Positions 1 to 5,677 of a stretch of 12,197 nucleotides of DNA are shown one piece after another (the stretch's first letter is position 1; the number at the start of each line of letters is the position of its first letter). The position numbers were made by a program, and so were the translations under genes. Source of the stretch: Acidimicrobiia bacterium. GTDB lineage: Bacteria; Actinomycetota; Acidimicrobiia; Spongiisociales; ZC4RG35. Under the pieces are notes generated by a model, which was not told the DNA's origin, searched no databases, and worked only from the letters and a program-made list of their open reading frames with translations. The DNA is taken from positions 1-12,197 of the forward strand of contig JAOUGY010000092.1 in NCBI GenBank assembly GCA_029865445.1, in the 5' to 3' direction.

Positions 1-1
1 G

Positions 2-1288
2 GGGGTCGTCCTGCTTCTCTTGTTGTCGCCACTCCTGTCGCTGGCGGTCCTAACCTTCCTGCCCCTCGTCATCATCGGTGGGGCGTTCTTTGGAAGAAGA
101 CTGCGCCGAATCTCCACCGTGTTCCAAGACCAGGTGGCGACGGCCAATGCCTTCGCCGACGAGTCGATTACCTCGATCCGGGTCGTCAAATGGTTCACCG
201 CCGAGGATGCCGCCGCCTCCCAATACGACAGAGACATCGCCGCCTCCTACTCCACCGCTCTCCGCCGGACCAGGTGGCGGGCTCTGTTCATTCCGTTCAT
301 GACCTTCGTGGCGTTCGGGACGCTTGCGCTGGTCCTCTGGGTGGGAGGACGCCAAGTGCTGCGAGGGTCGCTCACCGCCGGCGAACTCGTCACCTTCCTC
401 CTCTACACCTTGATCGTCGCCGGAGCCATCGGGTCGTTCACCGGTCTCTACTCCGAACTCCAGGAGGCCCTCGGAGCGTCCCGGCGCATCTTCGAATTGC
501 TCGACGAAACCCCCGAGGTCGCCCAGCCCGCCCACGCCGTGAGCCTCGACCACATCAACGGTTCGGTGACCTTCGTGTCCGTCGACTTCACCTATCCGGG
601 ACGGGAGACCGAGGTGCTGTCGGGCATCGATCTCGACATCAAACCGGGCGAAGTGGTGGCCCTGGTAGGACCGTCGGGATCCGGCAAGTCGACGCTCGTC
701 CAGCTCATCCCCCGCTTCTACGACCCGACGTCGGGCCACATCCTCGTCGACGAGGTCGACATCCGGCACCAGAATCTCGAAACGCTGCGCGCAGCGATGG
801 CTGCCGTCCCCCAGGAGGTACAGCTGTTCAGCGGAACGATCGCCGAGAATCTGCGCATCGCCAGACCCGACGCCACCGACGCCGAACTCGTCAACGCGTG
901 CACCGTCGCCAACGCCCATGACTTCATCACAGGCTTCCCAGACGGTTACGCAACGGTGGTCGGCGAGAGAGGGATCAAGCTGTCGGGTGGGCAGCGCCAG
1001 CGGGTGGCGATCGCTCGGGCGGTGCTCGCCGACCCGCGCATCCTCATCCTCGACGAGGCCACATCGAGCCTGGACGCCGAGTCCGAGGCCGCCGTCCAGA
1101 GCGCCTTGGAACGGCTCATGCGTGGGCGCACCACGCTCGTCATCGCCCACCGGCTGTCGACGGTGCGGGCCGCCGACCGGCTGGTCGTTCTCGATGCCGG
1201 CCGGATCGTGGAGCAAGGCACTCACGATGAACTCCTGGCCGCCGGTGGCCTCTTTGCCCGCCTCGCCGAGAGACAACTCCTGGCCTGA
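2..1288 (+). CDS. ABC exporter, fused permease-ATPase half-transporter (5' truncated)
   Basis: The reading frame is open from the left edge (base 2) to the TGA at 1286-1288, so the true start lies outside the window; 428 residues are visible of the roughly 580-620 usual for this family. The first ~170 codons encode the later membrane helices of an ABC type-1 exporter domain. The nucleotide-binding domain follows: Walker A GPSGSGKST at 668-694, Q-loop VPQEVQLF, signature LSGGQRQR starting at 980, Walker B ILILDEATSSLD at 1040-1075, and the H-loop histidine of AHRLST near 1148. All catalytic motifs are intact, so it should be an active ATPase that works as a homo- or heterodimer in the cytoplasmic membrane. 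The family exports lipids, peptides or drugs; nothing here fixes the substrate. A partner subunit may lie upstream, outside the window. Confidence 0.95.
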   Translation, partial: GVVLLLLLSPLLSLAVLTFLPLVIIGGAFFGRRLRRISTVFQDQVATANAFADESITSIRVVKWFTAEDAAASQYDRDIAASYSTALRRTRWRALFIPFMTFVAFGTLALVLWVGGRQVLRGSLTAGELVTFLLYTLIVAGAIGSFTGLYSELQEALGASRRIFELLDETPEVAQPAHAVSLDHINGSVTFVSVDFTYPGRETEVLSGIDLDIKPGEVVALVGPSGSGKSTLVQLIPRFYDPTSGHILVDEVDIRHQNLETLRAAMAAVPQEVQLFSGTIAENLRIARPDATDAELVNACTVANAHDFITGFPDGYATVVGERGIKLSGGQRQRVAIARAVLADPRILILDEATSSLDAESEAAVQSALERLMRGRTTLVIAHRLSTVRAADRLVVLDAGRIVEQGTHDELLAAGGLFARLAERQLLA

Positions 1289-1295
1289 AGAGCCG

Positions 1296-1316
1296 CCAGT
1301 CACCAGTCCCCAGCAG
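1296..1316. repeat. Three degenerate CCAGTCN heptads
   Basis: CCAGTCA (1296-1302), CCAGTCC (1303-1309) and CCAGCAG (1310-1316) run head to tail from 8 bases after the ABC exporter stop codon. The same heptad appears in a longer array at 7247-7302, which also begins just after a stop codon. Only two of the three units match the consensus well, so the call rests on the second locus. Confidence 0.5.
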
Positions 1317-1370
1317 GCGAGGTGGCGCACGAACGGCGGCTGAGGGGGAGGCTCAGACACCGAGTGCCGC

Positions 1371-1384
1371 TACTGAGTATTGAG
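1371..1384. repeat. Two TAYTGAG heptads
   Basis: TACTGAG and TATTGAG are adjacent (1371-1384). Their reverse complements, CTCAGTA and CTCAATA, match the units of the array at 7406-7440. Together with the CCAGTCN units at 1296-1316, this intergenic region carries the same two repeat types as the 7.2-7.45 kb region, with this second block inverted relative to that locus. The array is short and would not stand alone as evidence. Confidence 0.4.
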
Positions 1385-1492
1385 TTGGCTCATGACCTCG
1401 CGGCGGCGATCGATGAGTTCCGTAGGGGATTCTCGGAGCCCGCGTTGACACACGTGCCGAAGTCGCCTGCCGCTGACCACCCCGACCCCGCC

Positions 1493-1509
1493 CTCCGGTC
1501 GCGCCGGAG
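1493..1509 (-). terminator. Hairpin directly after the SLH gene stop
   Basis: CTCCGG (1493-1498) and CCGGAG (1504-1509) form a perfect 6-bp stem with a 5-base loop, touching the stop codon of the minus-strand SLH gene (1510-1512). No U-tract follows on that strand, so it would be an intrinsic terminator of the U-less kind or an mRNA 3'-end stabiliser. Confidence 0.45.
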
Positions 1510-2307
1510 TCAGCCTGTTTCGTGGGTTCGGTACGTGATCGTCACGCCGATGACGCCGATCTGATTGCCGGGCCATTCGAGGCCGTCCGCCGGTTGCACA
1601 TCGACCGAATACGCGTAATCGGATGCGTCGATCACCACGAACGTGTTCTGGGACACCGACTGGCGTCCGGCATCACCCGACGTGGTTGCGATGTCCCCGC
1701 CGATCCCGCCGTTCTGGCTCAGCCGGATCCCGGTGACCCGGGCAGAGAGGTCATCCACCGCGTTCGCGTCGTAGGCGTGCAACGTGATCTCGACGATCTC
1801 TGCCCCCGACGGCAGCACGAGCGGTGCGACGAGCCGACCGGTACCGCCGGGAAGAATGCGTGCACCAGTGGCACCCGTGTACAGCACCTGCTCGTTCGCA
1901 TCCTCCGGATACTCGGAGACGAACGCGTATTTGGGAATCGAGATGGTGTGCAGCACGGGACTCGCATAAGGGATTGCCCCCTGCACAGCCACGGATCCAT
2001 CAGCCTTCAGGAACTGGCTCGAATCAAGCCCATCCAACAGTTCGGAGTCGGCGGCATCAACGACCTCGTTCTCCGCCAGGCGCCGGAGGAACGCTGCCAT
2101 CTGCCCGCGGGTCACCGAGTCGTCCGGGCAGTACTGCGTGTTGTCCGGCGGGTTGCAGCCTTTCGTCACCCCCGACTGGTCCAGCCACGCGATGTCGTCG
2201 TGGAACACATTCTCGTCGGAAACGTCCGAGAATCGATCGGCCGCGACCACCACACTCGGGACCGCCAGCACACCCAACAGGAAGGCCACAAATACTCGTC
2301 GCTTCAT
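1510..2307 (-). CDS. Secreted protein with one SLH domain and a C-terminal beta-rich domain
   Basis: This encodes 265 residues from the ATG at 2307, preceded by a good ribosome site (GAGGAG about 7 bases upstream); a longer open frame to 2340 has no better start. Residues 1-23 form a signal peptide (MKRR, a hydrophobic core, then VVVAA). Residues 25-77 are a single SLH-type repeat: FSDV, DDIAWL, GVTKGCNPP, YCPDDSVTRGQMAAFL, with two cysteines (51 and 60) that could pair. A short linker, DSELLDGLDSSQFL, resembles the 'DTLDGLDS' motif of collagen- or tail-like extracellular proteins. The remaining ~160 residues look like a beta-sandwich (LPSGAEIVEITLHAYD, ITYRTHETG) that I cannot name. SLH repeats bind cell-wall polymers, usually as sets of three; one copy suggests weak or multimeric anchoring. 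It is probably an envelope protein. Its gene is divergent from the SixA-type phosphatase gene. Confidence 0.85.
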   Translation of the reverse strand: MKRRVFVAFLLGVLAVPSVVVAADRFSDVSDENVFHDDIAWLDQSGVTKGCNPPDNTQYCPDDSVTRGQMAAFLRRLAENEVVDAADSELLDGLDSSQFLKADGSVAVQGAIPYASPVLHTISIPKYAFVSEYPEDANEQVLYTGATGARILPGGTGRLVAPLVLPSGAEIVEITLHAYDANAVDDLSARVTGIRLSQNGGIGGDIATTSGDAGRQSVSQNTFVVIDASDYAYSVDVQPADGLEWPGNQIGVIGVTITYRTHETG

Positions 2308-2338
2308 CGTCGTCTCCTCGCCTCGGCATCCTCGGGAC

Positions 2339-2348
2339 AAGCTACCGT
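2339..2348. promoter_or_regulatory. Possible overlapping divergent -10 elements
   Basis: The 79-bp gap between the divergent SLH (-) and phosphatase (+) genes holds TACCGT (2343-2348) on the plus strand and TAGCTT (complement of 2339-2344) on the minus strand, sharing two bases. Each sits 30-40 bases from its gene start with a ribosome site between. Neither has a recognisable -35 box, so this is a weak pattern call. Confidence 0.25.
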
Positions 2349-2386
2349 TTGGAGTCGGTGGGGGAAGGGCCTCGTGAGGTGAACTG

Positions 2387-2872
2387 GTGAAGACGCTGCT
2401 CCTGATGCGGCACGCGAAATCGGATTGGAACGCCGAATACGGGCGCGATCACGAGCGCCCGCTCAACGACCGGGGTGTGGTCAGCGCAAAACGAATGGGC
2501 AAAGTCCTCACCTCCAAGCAGTTCGAGCCGGACCTGGTGATCTCGTCAACGGCAACCCGGGCACGCACGACCGCCGAGTTGGCCAAAGCGGCCGGTGGGT
2601 GGCGGGCGCCGATCGCCCTGGAACCGGCTCTCTACGGTGCCTCGTCGCGCGAGGTGATCCAAGTGGCCTCGGCCGCGCCGGACGTCGACACATTGATGCT
2701 CGTCGGGCACCAACCCACGTGGTCGATGACTGCGGCGGCTCTCACCGGAAGCTACGTCGAGGTGAAGACGGCCACTGTCGTTGTGATCGAGGTAGATATC
2801 GAGTCGTGGGCAGAACTCGACATGGGCCGCCTCGTCGAGGTCCTTCACCCCCGGGACTTCACGGACGGCTGA
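2387..2872 (+). CDS. SixA-type phosphohistidine phosphatase (histidine phosphatase superfamily)
   Basis: This 161-residue protein starts at a GTG chosen because GAGGTGA lies just upstream and because the N-terminus then begins at the first beta strand (MKTLLLMRHAKS). The RHA motif (Arg8, His9) supplies the nucleophilic histidine. Arg58/Arg60 in SSTATRART and His108 in LVGHQPT complete the phosphate pocket, so the catalytic set looks whole. The length matches SixA-like proteins, which are small, lack the large insertions of phosphoglycerate mutases, and remove phosphate from histidine on proteins such as HPt domains or PTS components. The substrate here cannot be told; no phosphorelay gene is in view. 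The sulfotransferase starts 26 bases downstream but seems to have its own promoter. Confidence 0.88.
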   Translation: MKTLLLMRHAKSDWNAEYGRDHERPLNDRGVVSAKRMGKVLTSKQFEPDLVISSTATRARTTAELAKAAGGWRAPIALEPALYGASSREVIQVASAAPDVDTLMLVGHQPTWSMTAAALTGSYVEVKTATVVVIEVDIESWAELDMGRLVEVLHPRDFTDG

Positions 2873-2885
2873 GACCAGGTCCCGT

Positions 2886-2899
2886 TACCCTCCAAACGA
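2886..2899 (+). promoter_or_regulatory. Leaderless -10 element for the sulfotransferase
   Basis: TACCCT (2886-2891) fits the actinobacterial TANNNT -10 consensus and lies exactly 7 bases before the ATG at 2899, so transcription would begin at the start codon. No Shine-Dalgarno sequence stands in front of that ATG, which agrees with leaderless translation. No clear -35 is seen. Confidence 0.45.
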
Positions 2900-3783
2900 T
2901 GCCGCGCTACCCACGCTCGTTCGAAGAGATGATCGAGGCGAAAAACAAGATCTTCCCTCCGGTCACGTTCGAGAAAGGCAAGGAGTTCCGACCACGCCCC
3001 TCCGACGTGATCATCACACCCTGGTCCAAATCGGGGACCACATGGATTCAACAGATCGTCCATTGTCTCCGATCGGGTGGCGACGACGGCTTCGACGACA
3101 TCTCCCGAGTCAGCCCTTGGATCGAAGTGGCCCATGCCCTGGGGATCGACCTCGATGCCGACCAGGGTTGGGAACCACGGGCGTTCAAGAGTCACTACTC
3201 GTACCACGCCGTCCCCAAGGGATGTCGTTACATCGTGTCGTTCCGCGAGCCCCAGGCGGTGATGGTCTCGTACTACCGGTTCTACGAAGGATGGCTCTTC
3301 GAACCGGGCACCGTGAGCCTCGCCGAGTACCTGGCGCCGCATCTCGACCGGTCGAAGCGCAAGGACTACTGGACCCATCTCGAATCGTGGTGGGCTCGAC
3401 GCGAAGACCCGAACGTCCTGCTGCTCTCATACGAGCAGATGCGTGAGGACCTCCGTCCGGCCGTGACCCGGATCGCCGACTTCATCGGTATAGCCGCCGA
3501 CGAAGCGCTCGTCGATCTGACACTGGAGCGCTCGTCTCTGGACTACATGCTCGAACACAAACACCAGTTCAACGACCTGCTCCACCGGCAGCGCTCCGAC
3601 GAAGTCGGTGCTCTCCCACCCGGTGCCGGATCGTGGAAGGTCTCGGCAGGCGCCGTCGACGACGAGCGGTACCGTCTCACACCCGAGATGCTCGACACGA
3701 TGGCCCGCCACTGGGAGGAGTCGATGGGGGCGATCCACGGCGTCCACTCCTACGACCAGTTGACGGACCTCCTCCGCTCTTGA
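2899..3783 (+). CDS. PAPS-dependent sulfotransferase (Sulfotransfer_1 type)
   Basis: The protein has 294 residues, the usual size of cytosolic aryl/steroid-type sulfotransferases. It should move a sulfuryl group from PAPS to a hydroxyl or amine of a small acceptor. The 5'-phosphosulfate loop is WSKSGTTWI (residues 42-50, Lys44). KSH (97-99) carries the likely catalytic His99. RYIVSFREPQAVMVSYYRF (110-128) is the 3'-phosphate binding stretch with Arg116 and Ser124. GAGSWK near 242-247 matches the C-terminal PAPS-binding loop, though the usual RKG is not obvious. The ATG at 2899 was chosen because the frame upstream lies inside the phosphatase gene and because a leaderless -10 box precedes it. 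There is no signal peptide. The acceptor is unknown; no PAPS-synthesis genes are in the window. Confidence 0.9.
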   Translation: MPRYPRSFEEMIEAKNKIFPPVTFEKGKEFRPRPSDVIITPWSKSGTTWIQQIVHCLRSGGDDGFDDISRVSPWIEVAHALGIDLDADQGWEPRAFKSHYSYHAVPKGCRYIVSFREPQAVMVSYYRFYEGWLFEPGTVSLAEYLAPHLDRSKRKDYWTHLESWWARREDPNVLLLSYEQMREDLRPAVTRIADFIGIAADEALVDLTLERSSLDYMLEHKHQFNDLLHRQRSDEVGALPPGAGSWKVSAGAVDDERYRLTPEMLDTMARHWEESMGAIHGVHSYDQLTDLLRS

Positions 3784-3819
3784 CCGTTTCTTGACCGGCG
3801 TGCCCCAGGCTGGCGCACC

Positions 3820-3835
3820 GGGCCGATGAGGGCCC
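3820..3835 (+). other. Small hairpin in the leader of the secreted-protein gene
   Basis: GGGCC (3820-3824) and GGCCC (3831-3835) can pair over a 6-base loop, 20 bases before the ATG at 3856 and ahead of its GGGAG ribosome site. It could belong to the 5' untranslated region or be chance in GC-rich DNA. Confidence 0.2.
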
Positions 3836-3855
3836 CTGCGCGAAAGGGAGTACGC

Positions 3856-4506
3856 ATGCGCACGACACATCGACTGGGCGCGATCTTGGGAGTGATCGCC
3901 CTCATGATTCCGGCGGTTCCCGCCGCCGCCCACAAGCCGCACCGCGATCGGAGCGTGTCACCTGTCACGTTCTTGTCCGACTCCACCCGAACCGTCGGCT
4001 GGTCCAGCCTCGTACGGGATGACGACGGGGTCCACATGATGTTCCGTTCATCCGAACTGGGCGCCAATGCCGCGATCACGATCTGGTGGGTCGTGTTCAA
4101 CAACCCGAACGGCTGCTCCAACCCGTGCGGTCCCGACGATCTGTTCCTGAATGGAGACCCGACTCAGGGCTTCAACGAGGCCCAGATCGAAGCGGCACAG
4201 ATCGTTGCCGGATACTCCACGGGGCGGGTCGCAAACGAGGACGGGAAAGCGACATTCCGCGACTCGTTGCTTGCCGGTGCGGTCGGTGACGAGCTCATCG
4301 TCGGATCCGGACCCCTGATCCAAGACAGCCGGGTCGCCGAGATCCACGTGGTTGCTCGCACCCACGGTCCGGCGATCCCGGGACTCGTGGACGAACAACT
4401 CGGTTCATATGCCGGTGGCTGCGAGGTGTTCCTGCTGCCCGGCAGCGACACCGGCAACGCCGTTGGGGTATGCGCCGACTTCCAGTCGGCGACGCACCTG
4501 CCCTGA
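3856..4506 (+). CDS. Secreted protein of unknown function with WWVVFNNP motif
   Basis: The protein has 216 residues. I chose the ATG at 3856 because GGGAG lies 5 bases upstream and the protein then opens with a clean signal peptide (MRTTHRLG, a hydrophobic stretch, PAVPAAA followed by HKP). The mature part is about 190 residues and looks beta-rich. Its most distinctive stretch is TIWWVVFNNP followed by GCSNPCGPDDLF, with two closely spaced cysteines; two more cysteines lie near the C-terminus (GGCEVF and GVCADF), so two disulfides are possible. I recognise no enzymatic motif and no named family. The gene stands alone between the sulfotransferase (72 bases upstream) and a strong hairpin terminator. 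It is probably exported and soluble, since there is no anchor, LPXTG or second membrane helix. Confidence 0.82.
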   Translation: MRTTHRLGAILGVIALMIPAVPAAAHKPHRDRSVSPVTFLSDSTRTVGWSSLVRDDDGVHMMFRSSELGANAAITIWWVVFNNPNGCSNPCGPDDLFLNGDPTQGFNEAQIEAAQIVAGYSTGRVANEDGKATFRDSLLAGAVGDELIVGSGPLIQDSRVAEIHVVARTHGPAIPGLVDEQLGSYAGGCEVFLLPGSDTGNAVGVCADFQSATHLP

Positions 4507-4514
4507 CGCGCCGC

Positions 4515-4551
4515 GGGCGAGCGGGCCGTGGAGGGGGTGGCCCGCTCGCCC
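4515..4551 (+). terminator. Perfect 13-bp stem terminator
   Basis: Bases 4515-4527 (GGGCGAGCGGGCC) and 4539-4551 are exact reverse complements around an 11-base loop, starting 9 bases after the stop codon of the secreted-protein gene. No U-tract follows, as is common for GC-rich actinobacteria. It separates that gene from the PPOX-family gene and would end its transcript. Confidence 0.8.
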
Positions 4552-4566
4552 GTCCAGCGTTCGCGT

Positions 4567-4572
4567 TACGGT
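4567..4572 (+). promoter_or_regulatory. Candidate -10 for the PPOX-family gene
   Basis: TACGGT fits TANNNT and lies 15 bases past the terminator stem. Initiation about 7 bases downstream would leave a leader of roughly 17 bases containing the GGAG ribosome site in front of the GTG at 4597. No -35 is evident. Confidence 0.3.
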
Positions 4573-4596
4573 TCACACCGACACGTGGAGGTGTTC

Positions 4597-5013
4597 GTGG
4601 ACTTGGCGAGCGTTGTGGGATTCATGGCGGAACGGAGCCAGGGCGTCCTGGCGACCCACCGGAAGAACGGACGGCCCCAGCTGTCCAACGTGGTGTACGG
4701 CGTCACCGACGGCATCGTCGGAGTCTCGATAACCGCAGACAGGGCCAAGACCCACAATCTTCGGCGCGACCCGAGAGCAAGCCTGCACGTCACCTCGGAT
4801 GACTTCCGGCGCTGGGCCGTCGTGGATTGTGACGTCGAACTCGGAACGATTGCCGGCGTCCTGGGCGACGCGGGGGTATCGGCGTTGACCGATCTTTACA
4901 GATCAATCAGAGGGGAACACCCCGACTGGGACGAGTTCGGACAGGCCATGATCGACGAGCGGCGGCTCGTGGCGAGGCTGAGACCGGTCCACGCCTACGG
5001 CCAGCGGGTCTGA
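4597..5013 (+). CDS. PPOX-class F420/flavin-dependent oxidoreductase-like protein
   Basis: This encodes 138 residues with the split-barrel fold pattern of the pyridoxamine-phosphate-oxidase superfamily: an N-terminal helix, then GVLATHRKNGRPQLSNVVY (residues 16-34) where substrate and cofactor phosphate usually bind, then SITADRAKTHNLRRDPRASL (45-63), whose basic residues typically contact a cofactor phosphate. The C-terminal RLVARLRPVHAYG is the closing strand common to F420-binding members such as mycobacterial Rv1155-like proteins, which have about the same length. I chose the GTG at 4597 for its GGAG six bases upstream; GTG at 4591 is an alternative. Known actinobacterial relatives bind F420, but FMN or heme binding cannot be excluded. 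The gene converges on the SDR gene with 12 bases between stops. Confidence 0.82.
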   Translation: MDLASVVGFMAERSQGVLATHRKNGRPQLSNVVYGVTDGIVGVSITADRAKTHNLRRDPRASLHVTSDDFRRWAVVDCDVELGTIAGVLGDAGVSALTDLYRSIRGEHPDWDEFGQAMIDERRLVARLRPVHAYGQRV

Positions 5014-5025
5014 TGCTCGAGACCG

Positions 5026-5646
5026 TCACCACGGATGGTCACGACCGTCCCAGGTGAGGAACCGGCCATGGTCTTGTGCGGTGAGTTTGGCCATGACCGA
5101 CACGATTCCATCCACGCTCTCCTCCACCGACAGCGGAGCGGAAGAACCGCCCATCTCGGTCCTCACCCACCCCGGGTGGATCACGGCGGCGGTGACGCCC
5201 CGCTCTCCCCAGCCAGGAGCGCGACGGCGAAACTCGTCGTTGAGAGCGGCTTTGGAGTCTCCGTAGTCTCCGAGGGACTCCGTGCGGCCGCGGCGGGCTC
5301 CCATCTGTGACGTGAGGATTGCCAGTTTCCCGACGACTCGTCCCCCGTCGATGAGGGCTTGGCAGACGGCGATCGCCCCGGTGACATTCACTGCGAACAT
5401 CTCCGCCCTCGAGCGGCCCTGATATACCCCGGCCACGTGTATCACGACATCGCAAACGGGCACGCTCCGGGCCAGATCGGCGATCTGGTCGGGCTCCCGC
5501 ACGTCGAGCCGATGCGTCTCGACCGCCGCGCCGGGTGATTCGCCCGATCTGGTTGTGGTGTGGACGCTCCACCCATCGGCGGCGTATCGCTCGACGAGCC
5601 CCAGGCCGATACCTCTCGACCCACCCACGATCAGCACGGTCGCCAT
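5026..5646 (-). CDS. Short-chain dehydrogenase/reductase (SDR)
   Basis: The protein has 206 residues, slightly short for a classical SDR (about 250). The Rossmann loop is VGGSRGIG (residues 7-14), the HVAG motif is at 70-73, and the catalytic set is Ser113, Tyr128 and Lys132 in YGDSKAAL. HPGWVRTEMGG (157-167) follows the active site, as in carbonyl-reductase-like SDRs related to the C-factor (CsgA) group. The enzyme should reduce or oxidise a carbonyl/alcohol with NAD(P)H; the substrate is unknown. The start at 5646 puts the first strand (MATVLIVGG) at the N-terminus, and TATGGT lies 8 bases upstream, so the mRNA may be leaderless. A 20-residue N-terminal extension to 5706 is open but would overlap the divergent gene. 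Divergence from the FAD oxidoreductase over 31 bases suggests shared control. Confidence 0.9.
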   Translation of the reverse strand: MATVLIVGGSRGIGLGLVERYAADGWSVHTTTRSGESPGAAVETHRLDVREPDQIADLARSVPVCDVVIHVAGVYQGRSRAEMFAVNVTGAIAVCQALIDGGRVVGKLAILTSQMGARRGRTESLGDYGDSKAALNDEFRRRAPGWGERGVTAAVIHPGWVRTEMGGSSAPLSVEESVDGIVSVMAKLTAQDHGRFLTWDGRDHPW

Positions 5647-5654
5647 TGCCGGCG

Positions 5655-5670
5655 ACCATACCCGTACACT
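5655..5670. promoter_or_regulatory. Back-to-back leaderless promoters of SDR and FAD oxidoreductase
   Basis: On the minus strand TATGGT (complement of 5655-5660) lies 8 bases before the SDR ATG. On the plus strand TACACT (5665-5670) lies 7 bases before the GTG at 5678. The two -10 boxes are 4 bases apart and no Shine-Dalgarno precedes either start. The geometry fits two leaderless, divergently transcribed genes that would compete for RNA polymerase. Confidence 0.5.
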
Positions 5671-5677
5671 CGCCACC

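Noticed and set aside
50..1360. 436-codon open frame on the minus strand opposite the ABC exporter
   Set aside because: Opposite a clear ABC gene with all motifs; the translation is rich in Gly, Arg and Asp without domains, as expected for antisense frames in GC-rich DNA.
1445..1450. Perfect TTGACA
   Set aside because: No -10 at a suitable distance and no plus-strand gene downstream that could use it.
2425..2898. 158-codon N-terminal extension of the sulfotransferase
   Set aside because: The extension reads through the phosphatase gene in another frame and has an Arg/Gly-rich composition; the family N-terminus fits the ATG at 2899.
3780..3797. TTGACCG repeated 11 bases apart, resembling a -35 box before the secreted-protein gene
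   Set aside because: No TANNNT or other -10 lies at 16-18 bases, and one copy overlaps the sulfotransferase stop codon.
5007..5024. GGTCT-N8-AGACC stem spanning both stop codons of the PPOX and SDR genes
   Set aside because: Only 5 bp with an 8-base loop and no U-tract; too weak to call a bidirectional terminator.
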